64,000 nucleotides of DNA from Geodermatophilus telluris (GTDB lineage Bacteria > Actinomycetota > Actinomycetes > Mycobacteriales > Geodermatophilaceae). The DNA lies in NCBI RefSeq assembly GCF_900102745.1, contig NZ_FMZF01000001.1, forward strand, positions 496,001 through 560,000, in the 5' to 3' direction. Below, in pieces: positions 30,236 to 41,763 of the stretch. The position numbers and the translations under genes are program-made. Below the pieces are notes generated by a model, which saw nothing but the letters and a program-made list of their open reading frames with translations, was not told where the DNA came from and did not search any database. The stretch's first letter is position 1. Each line of letters opens with the position of its first letter.

Positions 30236-30787
30236 ATGACGCCGCAGCCGGACGTGTACGACGTCGCCTGCCTCGCCGGCGGGACGCAGCGGGTCGTCGA
30301 CACCGCGCTGGTCGCGCTGGTGGTCACCGGCCGGGTCCGGGCCGTGGCACCGGGCGAGCTGCAGGTCGCCGACCCGCGCCGCCGCCACCCGGTCGAGGCC
30401 GCCGTCCTCGACGCCGTCGGCGCGCGGGGCCGGCGCTCGGTGGAGACGGTCCGCTGGCGGGCGCTCGGCGACGACCGGGTGACCGCGGTGGCCCGGCGGC
30501 TGCGGCGCGAGGGCCTGCTCGGCCGGCTCCTCGGCCCGACGGCCGCGGGCCGCCGGCTGCTGCGCGGTGCCCGGCCCGGCGCCGGCGACCCCGTGCGGCC
30601 GGTGGCGCTCGACGGCCCGCACCGGCTCGAGGACCCGGCGCTGCGGGCGGCGGTGCTGGAGCCGCCTCCGCGTCCCGTCCTGCCCGGGGCCGCGACGCCG
30701 TGGGAGCTGACGTTCGCCGACAACTGCGAGGTGGCCCGCCGCACCCGGGAGGAGCTGGTCAGCCGGGCACAGCACGGCCGCGGCTGA
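30236..30787 (+). CDS. TIGR04222-like protein without membrane segments
   Basis: A 183-residue, Arg-rich, helical protein. DVYDVACLAGGTQRVVDTAL, ALVVTGRVRA and HPVEAAVLDAVG resemble the soluble N-terminal part of TIGR04222-domain proteins of actinobacteria, but the usual membrane helices and Gly-rich tail are missing. ATG 30236 follows GAGGAG. It is the only plus-strand gene between 26.4 and 40.1 kb, which suggests a later insertion. Function unknown. Confidence 0.65.
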   Translation: MTPQPDVYDVACLAGGTQRVVDTALVALVVTGRVRAVAPGELQVADPRRRHPVEAAVLDAVGARGRRSVETVRWRALGDDRVTAVARRLRREGLLGRLLGPTAAGRRLLRGARPGAGDPVRPVALDGPHRLEDPALRAAVLEPPPRPVLPGAATPWELTFADNCEVARRTREELVSRAQHGRG

Positions 30788-30790
30788 CCG

Positions 30791-32008
30791 TCACCCTGAC
30801 GGCCGCGCCGCCGTCTCGGCGGCCACCCGGCGCACCAGCCCGGCCAGCGCCCGGGTGACCTCCGCCGGCTTCTCCAGCGTCACCAGGTGCCCGGCGTCCG
30901 GGACGACGACGTACTCGACCGTCGGGCCCTCCCCGCCGAGCAGCTCGACGAGGGTGTCGCTGTGCGCCTTGGGGATCATCTTGTCCGCGTCGCCGGTGAG
31001 CACCAGCGTGGGCACGCGGCGCAGCGGCCCGAGCGCGCCGGTCTCGTCGAGGCCGACCAGCGCCGGGTAGAACTCCGCGATCACGTCGACCGGGGTGCCG
31101 CCGATCATCGCGTCCACGTAGCGGCCCAGCCGCGGGTCGACGTCGGTGGAGGCGAACGACAGCGACCAGGTGGCCGCGGAGACGACGTCGGCGGCCAGCC
31201 GGCGGGTGCGCTCGGCGAACACCGGCCGGCGGCGCATCGTCCAGGCCGCCACGGGGAGCACCGCGGCGCGCACCCGGGTGAGGAAGTCCGGCAGGCCGAA
31301 GTCGAGGTCGGCGAGGTTGCCGCTCGAGGTGGCCACCAGGGCGGCGCCGGCGACCTTGGTGCCGAACTCCTCCGGGGCGAGCTCGGCCAGGCCCATGACC
31401 GTCATGCCGCCCATCGAGTGCCCGACCAGCACGACCGGCCCGTCGGGCGCCCGCTCCTCCACCACCCGGGCGAGGTCGCGGGCGAGCTGGTCGATGGTCG
31501 AGTTCTCGGCCGGCCCGCGGGAGGAGGCCCCGTGGCCGCGCTGGTCGTAGAAGACGAGCCGAGCGGTGGGCCGGTGGCCGTTGGCGGTGGCCAGCTCCGC
31601 GGCCAGCGACCGCCGCTGGTAGGTCCAGGAGGCCATCGACAGCGAGTAGCCGTGCACGAAGACGACGGTCAGCGGCGCGTCGAGCGGGCCGACCTCCTCC
31701 ACGGCCAGCAGCACGCCGTCGTCGGCCTGCACCCAGGCGGTGCGGTCGGCGCCGCGTGCGGCCGGGCCGAGCGGGTCGTCCTCGCGCAGGTCGGCCGCGG
31801 TGGCGCCCTCGGGCAGCGCGCCGGCGGGGCTGAGCCGCTCGGCCCGCACCCGCCGGGTGGCGATCCGGGCGACGGCGACGCCGACGGCGGTGGTGGCCGC
31901 CGCCAGGCCGACGACGGCCCCGGCGCCGGCCGCCACCGGGTGCCGCGTGAGCGCGTCCCCCAGCCCCGTGTGCGCCGGCTGCTGCCGCGCTCCGCGCCCC
32001 CGTGCCAT
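30791..32008 (-). CDS. Alpha/beta hydrolase with N-terminal membrane segment
   Basis: 405 residues. A hydrophobic segment (VAAGAGAVVGLAAATTAVGV, about 24-43) precedes the hydrolase domain: VVFVHGYSLSMASW, DQRGHGASS, the nucleophile elbow GHSMGG, late Asp in LVLTGDADKMIP, and His in DAGHLVTLE. It is probably a membrane-anchored esterase or lipase-like enzyme. ATG 32008 overlaps the alr stop, so it is coupled to alr as in several actinobacteria. Confidence 0.9.
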   Translation of the reverse strand: MARGRGARQQPAHTGLGDALTRHPVAAGAGAVVGLAAATTAVGVAVARIATRRVRAERLSPAGALPEGATAADLREDDPLGPAARGADRTAWVQADDGVLLAVEEVGPLDAPLTVVFVHGYSLSMASWTYQRRSLAAELATANGHRPTARLVFYDQRGHGASSRGPAENSTIDQLARDLARVVEERAPDGPVVLVGHSMGGMTVMGLAELAPEEFGTKVAGAALVATSSGNLADLDFGLPDFLTRVRAAVLPVAAWTMRRRPVFAERTRRLAADVVSAATWSLSFASTDVDPRLGRYVDAMIGGTPVDVIAEFYPALVGLDETGALGPLRRVPTLVLTGDADKMIPKAHSDTLVELLGGEGPTVEYVVVPDAGHLVTLEKPAEVTRALAGLVRRVAAETAARPSG

Positions 32009-33147
32009 CAGACCGCCCCCGCCGTCCCGGTGTAGCGGCGGGTGAACCGCCCGCCGACCCGGGTGACCAGCTCGTAGTGGATGGTGTCGACCGCGTCGGC
32101 CCAGTCCTGCGCGGTGGGCTCGCCGGCGTCGCCGGGACCCCAGAGGACCACCTCGTCGCCGGGCCGCACCTCGTCGTCGCCGACGTCGAGCACGAACTGG
32201 TCCATGCACACCCGCCCGGCGATGGTGCGCCGGGCGCCCGCGGCCAGCACCGGCGCGCGGTTGCCGCCCGCCCGCGGGACGCCGTCGGCGTAGCCCACCG
32301 GGACCAGCACGAGCGTGGTCTCGCGGTCGGGCGAGTACGTGTGGCCGTAGGAGACGCCGACGCCGGCGGGCACCCGCTTGGTCAGTGCCGCGCGCGCCCG
32401 CACCGTCATCGCCGGCCGCAGGCCGTGGTCGGCCGCGTCGCCACCGAGCGGGTCGAGGCCGTAGACGGCGATGCCCGGGCGGACCATGTCGAACCAGGTC
32501 CCGGGCAGCGCGACGGTGGCCGCGGAGTTGGCCAGGTGCAGCCGGGCGTCGGTCAGCCCGGCCCCCCGCGCGATCCCCACGGCCTCCTCGAACACGCGGA
32601 CCTGCGCGCCGATCGTCGGGTGGGTGGGCGCGTCGGCGTAGGCCAGGTGGCTCCACAGCCCGACGACGGCGAGGTCGCCGTCCTCCTGCGCCCGCGCGGC
32701 GGCGGCCACCAGCCCGGGCCAGTCGGCGGGGCCGGCGCCCTCCCGGGACAGGCCGGTGTCGGCGCACAGGTGCAGCCGGGCCGGCCGGCCGGTGGCGCGG
32801 GCGGCGCCGACCACCTCGGCGAGCGCGCGCTCGGTGTTGACCGACACCTCCACGTCGGCGGCCAGCGCCGCGGCGTAGTCGCTGCCCGGCGTGTGCAGCC
32901 AGGCCAGCACCGGTGCGGTGATCCCGGCGGCGCGCAGCGCGAGGGCCTCCTCGAGGACCGCGACGCCGAGCTGGTCGGCTCCCCCGGCCAGGGTCGCGCG
33001 CGCGGCGGGGACGAGGCCGTGCCCGTAGCCGTCGGCCTTCACCACCGCCATCAGCGGCCGGCCGACCCGCCCGCGCAGCACCGCGGTGTTGGCCGCGATC
33101 GCGTCGAGGTCGACGACCACCTCGGCCCGGGGAACTCGCTCGCTCAC
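32008..33147 (-). CDS. alr: Alanine racemase
   Basis: A 379-residue fold-type III PLP enzyme making D-alanine for peptidoglycan. PLP lysine is Lys37 (MAVVKADGYGHG); WSHLAYAD, TWFDMVRPGIAVYG, the catalytic Tyr region VSYGHTYSPDRE and GRVCMDQFVLDVG all fit. GTG 33147 overlaps the stop of the NAD(P)H-hydrate repair gene. Confidence 0.96.
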   Translation of the reverse strand: MSERVPRAEVVVDLDAIAANTAVLRGRVGRPLMAVVKADGYGHGLVPAARATLAGGADQLGVAVLEEALALRAAGITAPVLAWLHTPGSDYAAALAADVEVSVNTERALAEVVGAARATGRPARLHLCADTGLSREGAGPADWPGLVAAAARAQEDGDLAVVGLWSHLAYADAPTHPTIGAQVRVFEEAVGIARGAGLTDARLHLANSAATVALPGTWFDMVRPGIAVYGLDPLGGDAADHGLRPAMTVRARAALTKRVPAGVGVSYGHTYSPDRETTLVLVPVGYADGVPRAGGNRAPVLAAGARRTIAGRVCMDQFVLDVGDDEVRPGDEVVLWGPGDAGEPTAQDWADAVDTIHYELVTRVGGRFTRRYTGTAGAV

Positions 33148-34598
33148 GCCTCCGAGTCTCGCAGGCGCCCCTCGCGCAGCCGGCCCACCGTCTCGGGGAG
33201 TCGCCGCACCAGGTCGCCGGCGACCAGCGGTCCCCGCGCGCTCGCCACCTGCCCGGCGCGGCCGTGCAGGTGGGCGGCGGCCGCGGCGGTCTCCGCGGCG
33301 GACGTGCCGGTGGCGAGCAGGGCGCCGAGGATGCCCGAGAGGACGTCGCCGGTCCCCGCGGTGGCCAGCTCGGCGGTGCCGGTGGCGTTGACGAACGCCG
33401 TCCCGTCGGGCCCGGCGACGACGGTGGCGTCGCCCTTGAGCAGCACGACGGCGCCGAGCTCGGCGGCCAGCCGGCGGGCGGCGCCGATCCGGTCGGCGCC
33501 CACCGGCACGCCGAAGCGCTCGAACTCGCGGTCGTGCGGCGTGAGCACGGTCGGCGCGCCCCGCCCGCGGACCAGCCCGGGCTCGCGGGCGGCCAGCGTC
33601 AGCGCGTCGGCGTCCACGACCACGGGCAGGTCGGTGGCCAGCACCTCGGCCAGCACGCTGCGGGCGTCGTCGTCGGTGCCCATCCCGGGCCCGGCGACCC
33701 AGGCCTGCACCCGGCCGGCGTCGGCGGGCCGGCCGTCGGTGACGATCGCCTCCGGCCAGGCGGCGCGCACGCCGTCGCCCGCCGTCCCGGCGTAGCGCAC
33801 CAGGCCCGGCCGGGTGCGCAGCGCCGCCCCGGTGCAGAGGACGGCGGCGCCCGGGTAGACGGCCGAACCGGCGACGACGCCGACCACCCCGCGCGAGTAC
33901 TTGTCGTCGCCGGGCCCGGGCGGCTGCAGGTGCGCGGCCACGTCGGCGTCGGTGAGCTGGTGGGCCCGCGGCCGGGCCAGGTGCGGGCCGAGGCCGATGT
34001 CGACGAGGTGGACGGTGCCGGCGCACCCGCGCCCGTCGCCGACGACGAGCCCGGGTTTGACCGCGCCGAAGGTCACCGTGTGCAGCGCGGCGAACGCCTC
34101 GCCCGCGACCGCGCCGGTGTCGGCGTCCACGCCGCTCGGGACGTCGACGGCCACGGTCACCGCCGGCCCGGCGGCCGCCCGCGCGGCCAGCCGTGCCGCC
34201 TCCGGCCGCAGCCCGCCGCGGCCGCCGATCCCGACGACGCCGTCGAGCACCAGGTCGGCGCGGTCGAGCCCGTCGGGGCCCTGCGGGCCGGTGACGCGGC
34301 CGCCCGCGCGGCGCAGCGCGGCGAGGCCGGCCGGGTGGGTGCGGTCGGCGTCGAGCAGGACGGCGGTGACGCGGGCGCCGCGGGCGGCCAGGCGCGCACC
34401 GGCGAACAGCGCGTCCCCGCCGTTGTTGCCGCCGCCGACGAGCGCGGTGACCCGGGCTCCCGAGGCGCGGCCGAGCAGCCGCAGGCAGACGGTGGCCAGC
34501 CCGGTGGCGGCCCGCTGCATGAGCGCGCCCTCGGGGGTGCGGGCCAGCAGCACCTCCTCCGCGGCGCGGACCTCGGCGGCGGTGGACAGCCCGATCAC
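33144..34598 (-). CDS. nnr: Bifunctional NAD(P)H-hydrate repair enzyme
   Basis: 484 residues with two domains. The N-terminal epimerase (YjeF_N, about 1-205) has [19 protein letters not shown]. The C-terminal ADP-dependent dehydratase (about 215-470) has [30 protein letters not shown] and [19 protein letters not shown]. It repairs hydrated NAD(P)H. It is translationally coupled on both sides (acpS and alr). Confidence 0.95.
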   Translation of the reverse strand: MIGLSTAAEVRAAEEVLLARTPEGALMQRAATGLATVCLRLLGRASGARVTALVGGGNNGGDALFAGARLAARGARVTAVLLDADRTHPAGLAALRRAGGRVTGPQGPDGLDRADLVLDGVVGIGGRGGLRPEAARLAARAAAGPAVTVAVDVPSGVDADTGAVAGEAFAALHTVTFGAVKPGLVVGDGRGCAGTVHLVDIGLGPHLARPRAHQLTDADVAAHLQPPGPGDDKYSRGVVGVVAGSAVYPGAAVLCTGAALRTRPGLVRYAGTAGDGVRAAWPEAIVTDGRPADAGRVQAWVAGPGMGTDDDARSVLAEVLATDLPVVVDADALTLAAREPGLVRGRGAPTVLTPHDREFERFGVPVGADRIGAARRLAAELGAVVLLKGDATVVAGPDGTAFVNATGTAELATAGTGDVLSGILGALLATGTSAAETAAAAAHLHGRAGQVASARGPLVAGDLVRRLPETVGRLREGRLRDSEA

Positions 34599-34972
34599 GC
34601 CGGCGTCCCCTCCGCGACCACCACCGCGGAGGCGATGCCGCCGTCGTGGCTGAGCGAGAGGTGCCAGGAGTCGATGCCGAGCGCCTCGGCGCGGCGGGCG
34701 ACGCTGCCCCGCACCTCGAGGTGCGGGCGGCCGTGGTCGCCCACGGTCACCTCGGCGTCGTGCCAGGCCAGGCTGCCCGGCGCGCCCAGCGCCTTGGCCA
34801 GCGCCTCCTTGGCGGCGAAGCGGGCGGCCAGCGACTCCGCCGTCCGGTGCCCGCCCGAGGGGGTCACCTGCTCGGCGGCGGTGAACAGCCGGTCGCGCAG
34901 TCCGGGGGTGCGCACCAGCGACTCCGCGAAGCGGGCCACCGGCACCACGTCGATCCCGACCCCGACGATCAC
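34595..34972 (-). CDS. acpS: Holo-[acyl-carrier-protein] synthase
   Basis: A 125-residue phosphopantetheinyl transferase. Asp8 in [10 protein letters not shown] and the Glu in [15 protein letters not shown] are the magnesium ligands; [16 protein letters not shown] closes the fold. It activates the acyl carrier protein of fatty-acid synthesis. GTG 34972 lacks a ribosome site and has CAGACT six bases upstream. Confidence 0.95.
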   Translation of the reverse strand: MIVGVGIDVVPVARFAESLVRTPGLRDRLFTAAEQVTPSGGHRTAESLAARFAAKEALAKALGAPGSLAWHDAEVTVGDHGRPHLEVRGSVARRAEALGIDSWHLSLSHDGGIASAVVVAEGTPA

Positions 34973-34978
34973 CCGGCC

Positions 34979-34984
34979 AGTCTG
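34979..34984 (-). promoter_or_regulatory. Candidate -10 for leaderless acpS
   Basis: CAGACT, 6 bases, GTG 34972. The same hexamer is used in front of the chorismate mutase leader peptide. Confidence 0.4.
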
Positions 34985-35005
34985 CCGTGCGGGCCCGTCC
35001 GGCGC

Positions 35006-35082
35006 CGTCCTACCGCACCGCAGCGCGTCCGACCCGACGTCCCACGGTCGGGTCGGACACGCGACGATCAGGTCACCTGATC
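35006..35082 (+). repeat. Dispersed repeat family B, copy 2, plus an adjacent palindrome
   Basis: 35006-35070 matches 21286-21350. The hairpin is GCGTCCGACCCGAC with GTCGGGTCGGACAC: relative to copy 1, one C/G pair has flipped to G/C. It is followed by the palindrome GATCAGGT-C-ACCTGATC (35066-35082). It lies between the glmS stop and the acpS promoter. Confidence 0.85.
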
Positions 35083-35101
35083 ATCGCGCGGCACGCGCGC
35101 G

Positions 35102-36976
<1,875 letters not shown>

Positions 36977-36983
36977 CCGGACG

Positions 36984-36989
36984 AGGCTA
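36984..36989 (-). promoter_or_regulatory. -10 hexamer for leaderless glmS
   Basis: TAGCCT, 7 bases, GTG 36976. This implies glmS has its own promoter, separate from glmM. Confidence 0.5.
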
Positions 36990-37087
36990 CCGGCAGTGGC
37001 GGACCGCTCCGTCCTCCCGCGACCGTGTCCCCCGTCGCCCCACCCCGCGGCTCCCAGCCGTCCCAGGGACCCCAGCCGGCCGGGCGC

Positions 37088-38431
37088 TCAGTCGACGGCG
37101 GCGACGACCGCGGCCAGGCGCTGGGCGATCCCGTCGGCCTGCTCCTGGGTGGGTGCCTCGACCATCACCCGCACCAGCTGCTCGGTGCCCGAGGGGCGCA
37201 GCAGCACGCGGCCGTCGTCGCCGAGCTCCTCCTCCACCGCGTTGACCGCCCCGGCGACCTCGTCGCTCTCCACGACGGCGATGCGGTCGCGGACGGGCAC
37301 GTTGACCAGCGTCTGCGGCAGCCGCTGCACCACGGCGGCCAGCTCGCCCAGCGAGGCGCCGGTGGCCGACATGCGGGAGAGCAGCGCGAGCCCGGTCAGC
37401 AGGCCGTCGCCGGTGGTGGCGTGGTCGAGGAAGACCAGGTGGCCGCTCTGCTCGCCGCCCAGGCTCAGCCCGCGGGCGCGCAACGCCTCGAGCACGTAGC
37501 GGTCGCCGACGGCGGTGGTGTGCACCGCGATCCCGGCGTCGCGCATCGCGTGGTGGAAGCCCAGGTTGCTCATGACCGTGGCCACGACGGTGTCCTCGGC
37601 GAGCTGCCCGCGCTCCTTGAGGCCCAGCGCGCAGACGGCGAGGATCGCGTCGCCGTCGACGACCTGCCCGTCGGCGGTCACCGCGAGGCACCGGTCGGCG
37701 TCGCCGTCGTGGGCGATGCCCAGGTCGGCGCCGAGCGCGCGGACGGCCTCGGTGAGCGGGCCCAGGTGGGTGGAGCCGACGCCGTCGTTGGTGTTCCAGC
37801 CGTCGGGCTCGCCACCGATCACGGTGACCTCGGCGCCGGCCCGACGGTAGACGTCGGGCGCGCAGGTCGCGGCCGAGCCGTGCGCGCAGTCGACGACCAG
37901 CCGCAGCCCGCCGACGGGCGCGGGCAGCGTCGACAGCAGGTGGCCGGCGTAGTCGTCGACGCCGCCGGGCAGGTCGCGGACCCGGCCGACGTCGGCCCCG
38001 GTCGGGCGCGGACCGGGCCCGTCCGCGGCGAGCACGGTCCGCTCGATGGCGGCCTCGACGGGGTCGGGCAGCTTGTGCCCGCCGCGGCTGAACAGCTTGA
38101 TGCCGTTGTCGGGCATCGGGTTGTGGCTCGCCGAGATCATCACGCCGAGGTCGGCGTCGGTGGACGCGGTGAGGAAGGCGACGGCGGGGGTGGGCAGCAC
38201 CCCCACGCGGAGCACCTCGGCGCCGGCGCTGGCCAGGCCGGCCACCACCGCGGCCTCGAGCATCTCCCCGCTGGCGCGGGGGTCACGGCCGACGACCGCG
38301 ACGGGACGCGAGGTCCCGTCGCGGTCGGCGAGCACACCGGCGGCCGCGCGGGCCACCGAGAGGGCCAGCTCCGGCGTGAGGTCGGCGTTGGCCCGACCCC
38401 GGACGCCGTCGGTCCCGAAGAGGCGACCCAC
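37088..38431 (-). CDS. glmM: Phosphoglucosamine mutase
   Basis: 447 residues, converting GlcN-6-P to GlcN-1-[12 protein letters not shown] opens the protein; the phosphoserine loop is SASHNP (Ser102), the metal loop DGDADR, the sugar loop GGEQSGH and the phosphate loop [13 protein letters not shown]. It starts with GTG 11 bases after rpsI, the rplM-rpsI-glmM order typical of actinobacteria. Confidence 0.97.
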   Translation of the reverse strand: MGRLFGTDGVRGRANADLTPELALSVARAAAGVLADRDGTSRPVAVVGRDPRASGEMLEAAVVAGLASAGAEVLRVGVLPTPAVAFLTASTDADLGVMISASHNPMPDNGIKLFSRGGHKLPDPVEAAIERTVLAADGPGPRPTGADVGRVRDLPGGVDDYAGHLLSTLPAPVGGLRLVVDCAHGSAATCAPDVYRRAGAEVTVIGGEPDGWNTNDGVGSTHLGPLTEAVRALGADLGIAHDGDADRCLAVTADGQVVDGDAILAVCALGLKERGQLAEDTVVATVMSNLGFHHAMRDAGIAVHTTAVGDRYVLEALRARGLSLGGEQSGHLVFLDHATTGDGLLTGLALLSRMSATGASLGELAAVVQRLPQTLVNVPVRDRIAVVESDEVAGAVNAVEEELGDDGRVLLRPSGTEQLVRVMVEAPTQEQADGIAQRLAAVVAAVD

Positions 38432-38442
38432 CGGCGTACCGG

Positions 38443-38862
38443 TCAGCGCTTCGAGTACTGCGGCGCCTTGCGGGCCTTCTTCAGGCCGTACTTCTTGCGC
38501 TCCTTGACCCGCGCGTCACGGGTGAGGAAGCCGGCCTTCTTCAGGGCGGGGCGGTCCTCGGCCTCGACCTCGATGAGGGCGCGGGCGATGGCCAGGCGAA
38601 GCGCACCGGCCTGGCCGGTGACGCCGCCGCCCTTGAGCAGGCCGACGACGTCGTACTGCTCGGTCTTCTCGAGGGTCACGAACGGCTCGCGCACGAGCTG
38701 CTGGTGCACCTTGTTCGGGAAGTACTGCTCGAGGGTCCGGCCGTTGAGCCGGAACTGGCCGGTGCCCGGCACGAGCCGCACGCGGACGACGGCCTCCTTG
38801 CGGCGACCGACGGTCTGGACGGGACGCCCCTCGGCGTCGGTCACGGTCAGGGCGGAGGTCAC
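38443..38862 (-). CDS. rpsI: 30S ribosomal protein S9
   Basis: 139 residues: [40 protein letters not shown] and the conserved C-terminus [17 protein letters not shown], whose tail reaches P-site tRNA. The GTG start overlaps the rplM stop (GTGA). Confidence 0.98.
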   Translation of the reverse strand: MTSALTVTDAEGRPVQTVGRRKEAVVRVRLVPGTGQFRLNGRTLEQYFPNKVHQQLVREPFVTLEKTEQYDVVGLLKGGGVTGQAGALRLAIARALIEVEAEDRPALKKAGFLTRDARVKERKKYGLKKARKAPQYSKR

Positions 38863-39302
38863 TGGGCCACCTGCTTGATCTCGAAGGTCTGGGGCTGCTG
38901 CGCGGCGTGCGGGTGCTCCGGACCCGCGTACACCTTCAGCTTCTTGATCATCTGCCGGCCGAGGCTGTTGTGCGGCAGCATGCCCTTGACCGCGCGCTCG
39001 ACGACGCGGTCGGGGTGGGTGCGCAGCTGGTCGCCGACGTTGATGGCGCGCAGGCCGCCCGGGTAGCCGGAGTGGCGGTAGGCGGTCTTCTGGTCGCGCT
39101 TGGAGCCGGTGAGCGCGATCTTGTTCGCGTTCACGACGACGACGAAGTCACCGACGTCGACGTGCGGGGCGAACTGGGGCTTGTGCTTGCCGCGCAGCAG
39201 GGTCGCGACCTGGCTGGCGAGTCGACCGAGCACCACGTCGGTGGCGTCGATGACGTGCCAGGCGCGGGTGACCTCGCCGGGCTTGGGTGTGTACGTGCGC
39301 AC
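38859..39302 (-). CDS. rplM: 50S ribosomal protein L13
   Basis: 147 residues: [40 protein letters not shown], and [20 protein letters not shown]. First gene of rplM-rpsI-glmM; GGAGG lies about 11 bases before GTG 39302. The 147-base gap upstream to the carbonic anhydrase stop holds its promoter and two direct GCGCACCAGCCG repeats. Confidence 0.98.
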   Translation of the reverse strand: MRTYTPKPGEVTRAWHVIDATDVVLGRLASQVATLLRGKHKPQFAPHVDVGDFVVVVNANKIALTGSKRDQKTAYRHSGYPGGLRAINVGDQLRTHPDRVVERAVKGMLPHNSLGRQMIKKLKVYAGPEHPHAAQQPQTFEIKQVAQ

Positions 39303-39449
39303 GGCGCTCGTGTCCTCCGTCGTCGTCGGGGGTGGCTGGTGGGATCGCCTCACCGAGCACGGGAGACGCCACGGCACGCGCGCACCAGCCGGCGGCCGCG
39401 CACCAGCCGACGACGATACCAGCCGGTCGCGGCGCGCCGTCCGGCCTGC

Positions 39450-39935
39450 TCAGGCCACCCGGTGCAGCCGCCCGGTGGCGACGTCGTAGACGGTGCCGCA
39501 CACGTCCTTCGACAGCAGGAACGGGCTCTCCTGCAGCAGGCGGATCGACTCGCGGACGTCGTCGTCAGCGTCGGTGAAGGCCCGGGCCGGCCACGGCGGG
39601 CGCACACCGGTGGCCTGCTCGACGAGGTCGGCGAACGACTCGTCGTCGGTCTTCTGCAGACCGCAGTCGGTGTGGTGCACCAGCACGATCTCGCGGGTGC
39701 CCAGCAGGTGCTGGGAGATGGTCAGCGACCGGATGGTGTCGTCGGTGACGACCCCGCCGGCGTTGCGGATGACGTGCGCGTCGCCCACGGCCAGGCCCAG
39801 CAGCGGGAACAGCGGCATGCGCGAGTCCATGCACGCCACCACGGCGACCTTCCGCTTCGGGGCGACCGGCAGCTGGCCCGCGAAGTCCCGGGCCCACTCC
39901 TCGTTGGCAGCCAGCATCTGCTCGTACTCGGCCAC
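39450..39935 (-). CDS. Beta-class carbonic anhydrase
   Basis: About 161 residues, close in layout to M. tuberculosis Rv1284. The zinc site is Cys35-x-Asp37-x-Arg39 (VACMDSRM), then His88 and Cys91 (VHHTDCG); VIRNAGGVVTDDTIRSL is the conserved dimer region. It interconverts CO2 and bicarbonate. GTG 39935 (GAGGAG upstream) aligns with the Rv1284 start; ATG 39962 would add nine residues. Confidence 0.93.
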   Translation of the reverse strand: MAEYEQMLAANEEWARDFAGQLPVAPKRKVAVVACMDSRMPLFPLLGLAVGDAHVIRNAGGVVTDDTIRSLTISQHLLGTREIVLVHHTDCGLQKTDDESFADLVEQATGVRPPWPARAFTDADDDVRESIRLLQESPFLLSKDVCGTVYDVATGRLHRVA

Positions 39936-40090
39936 GTGCGGGCTCCTCTCGTGTCGAGGCATAGGAGGCTCTCCGCACGTCTCGGGCGCGCGGACGAGGG
40001 GAAGCTTCCTACGCCGCCGCCGTCCGCGCTCGCGGGCGTCCTGCCCGGTCGGGGTCCGGGCACCCACCAGCCGGACGCGGGCCCATCCGC

Positions 40091-40096
40091 CAGGAT
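40091..40096 (+). promoter_or_regulatory. Candidate -10 for leaderless moeA
   Basis: CAGGAT, 6 bases, GTG 40103. Confidence 0.35.
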
Positions 40097-40102
40097 GACC
40101 GG

Positions 40103-41296
40103 GTGCGCACGGTCGAGGAACACCAGGCGGCGGTGGCCGCCCTGCTCGCGCCGCTCGGGGAGGAGGAGGTGCCCCTGGCCGCCGCGCACGGTCGCGTCCT
40201 GGCGCGCGACGTCGCCGCGAGCGTGCCGCTGCCGGGCTTCGACAACTCCGCGATGGACGGCTACGCGGCCCGCTCCGCCGAGCTGACCGGCCTGCCGGTG
40301 CGGCTCCCGGTCGCCGACGACGTCCCGGCCGGCCGCACCGACGTCGTCCCGCTCGCCCCGGGCACCGTGCAGCGGATCATGACCGGCGCGCTGCTGCCGC
40401 CGGGAGCCGACGTCGTCGTCCCGGTGGAGCTCACCGACGCCGCCACCGACGTCGTCGAGATCCGCGACGCGCCCGCCGCCGGCACCCACCTGCGCCACGC
40501 CGGGGAGGACATCGGCGCCGGCACCGTCGCGCTGACCGCCGGCAGTCCCCTGGGCGCGGCGCAGCTCGGGCTGGCCGCGGCGGTGGGTGTCCGCACGCTG
40601 TGGGTGCGCCGGCGCCCGCGGGTGCTGGTGCTCTCCACCGGCAGCGAGCTGGTCGAGCCCGGTGACCCGCTGCTGCCCGGACAGGTCTACGAGTCCAACT
40701 CGCTGCTGCTGTGCGCCGCGGTCCAGGACGCCGGCGGCACCGCCCGGCGGCTGCACTTCGTGCCCGACGACGTCGACCAGTTCCTCACCACGGTGCGCAG
40801 CGAGCTGGCCGACGCCGATCTGCTGGTCACCAGCGGCGGGGTGAGCGCCGGCGCCTACGAGGTGGTCAAGGACGCCTTCCGCACGCTGGGCACCGTCGAG
40901 TTCGGCAAGGTCGCGATGCAGCCGGGCGGCCCGCAGGGGGCGGGCACGGTCGACGGCGTCCCGGTGGTCACCCTGCCCGGCAACCCGGTGAGCTCCTTCG
41001 TGTCGTTCGAGGTGTTCGTCCGCCCGGCGCTGCGCCGCGCCCTGGGCCACGCCTCCCCCGACCGGCTGCGCGCGCCGGCCACCCTGACCGCACCGCTGCG
41101 CTCCCCCGCCGGTCGCCGCCAGTTCCTGCGCGGCCGCTACGACGCGGGCCAGGTGTCCCAGGTCGGCGGGCCCGGCTCGCACCTGGTGGCCCACCTGGCC
41201 CGCGCCAACTGCCTGGTCGTCGTGCCCGAGGACGTCACCGAGCTGCCCGCGGGCGCCGCGGTCGACGTCGTCCTGATCGAAGGAGCGCTGCAGTGA
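40103..41296 (+). CDS. moeA: Molybdopterin molybdotransferase MoeA
   Basis: 397 residues, inserting molybdate into adenylylated molybdopterin. The N-terminal linker domain has PLPGFDNSAMDGYA; IMTGALLPPGADVVVPVE follows; the MoCF-fold catalytic domain has STGSELVEPG, VTSGGVSAGAYEVVKDAF and LPGNPVSSFVSFEVFVRPAL. First gene of a moeA-moaC-mog operon linked by GTGA overlaps. Confidence 0.95.
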   Translation: MRTVEEHQAAVAALLAPLGEEEVPLAAAHGRVLARDVAASVPLPGFDNSAMDGYAARSAELTGLPVRLPVADDVPAGRTDVVPLAPGTVQRIMTGALLPPGADVVVPVELTDAATDVVEIRDAPAAGTHLRHAGEDIGAGTVALTAGSPLGAAQLGLAAAVGVRTLWVRRRPRVLVLSTGSELVEPGDPLLPGQVYESNSLLLCAAVQDAGGTARRLHFVPDDVDQFLTTVRSELADADLLVTSGGVSAGAYEVVKDAFRTLGTVEFGKVAMQPGGPQGAGTVDGVPVVTLPGNPVSSFVSFEVFVRPALRRALGHASPDRLRAPATLTAPLRSPAGRRQFLRGRYDAGQVSQVGGPGSHLVAHLARANCLVVVPEDVTELPAGAAVDVVLIEGALQ

Positions 41297-41763
41297 GCGA
41301 CCGCCTGACCCACGTCGACGAGTCCGGGGCCGCCCGGATGGTCGACGTCTCCGCCAAGCCCGTCACCGCCCGGGAGGCCACCGCCGCCGGGCGGGTGCTG
41401 GTCAGCCCCGAGGTGGTCGCGCTGCTGCGCGGCGAGGGCGTGCCCAAGGGCGACGCCGTCGCCGTCGCCCGGATCGCCGGCATCGCCGGGGCCAAGCGGA
41501 CGCCGGACCTCGTGCCGCTGTGCCACCCGATCGCGCTGCACGGCGTCACCGTGGACGTCACGGTGGCCGACGACGCGGTGGAGATCGTCGCCACCGCCCG
41601 CACCGCCGACCGCACCGGCGTGGAGATGGAGGCGCTGACCTCCGTCGCCGTCGCGGGCCTGACCGTCATCGACATGGTCAAGGCCGTCGACCCGCGGGCG
41701 TCGGTCACCGACGTGCGCCTGCTGGCCAAGTCCGGCGGCAAGAGCGGCGAGTGGCGGCGGTGA
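41293..41763 (+). CDS. moaC: Cyclic pyranopterin monophosphate synthase MoaC
   Basis: 156 residues: ARMVDVSAKPVTAREATAAG, KRTPDLVPLCHPIALHGVTV (the conserved catalytic segment) and DRTGVEMEALTSVAVAGLTV, DMVKAVDP. It forms cPMP in molybdenum-cofactor synthesis. The GTG start overlaps the moeA stop. No moaA, moaD or moaE is in the window. Confidence 0.96.
   Translation: MSDRLTHVDESGAARMVDVSAKPVTAREATAAGRVLVSPEVVALLRGEGVPKGDAVAVARIAGIAGAKRTPDLVPLCHPIALHGVTVDVTVADDAVEIVATARTADRTGVEMEALTSVAVAGLTVIDMVKAVDPRASVTDVRLLAKSGGKSGEWRR

Noticed and set aside
30236-30787. A horizontally acquired island around the plus-strand TIGR04222-like gene
   Set aside because: GC content and codon use look like the surroundings, and no integrase, repeat pair or tRNA marks an insertion.
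39303-39449. Promoter for rplM with TATCGT near 39412-39417 on the minus strand
   Set aside because: A reasonable -10 hexamer, but no -35 element at the right spacing; left unannotated.
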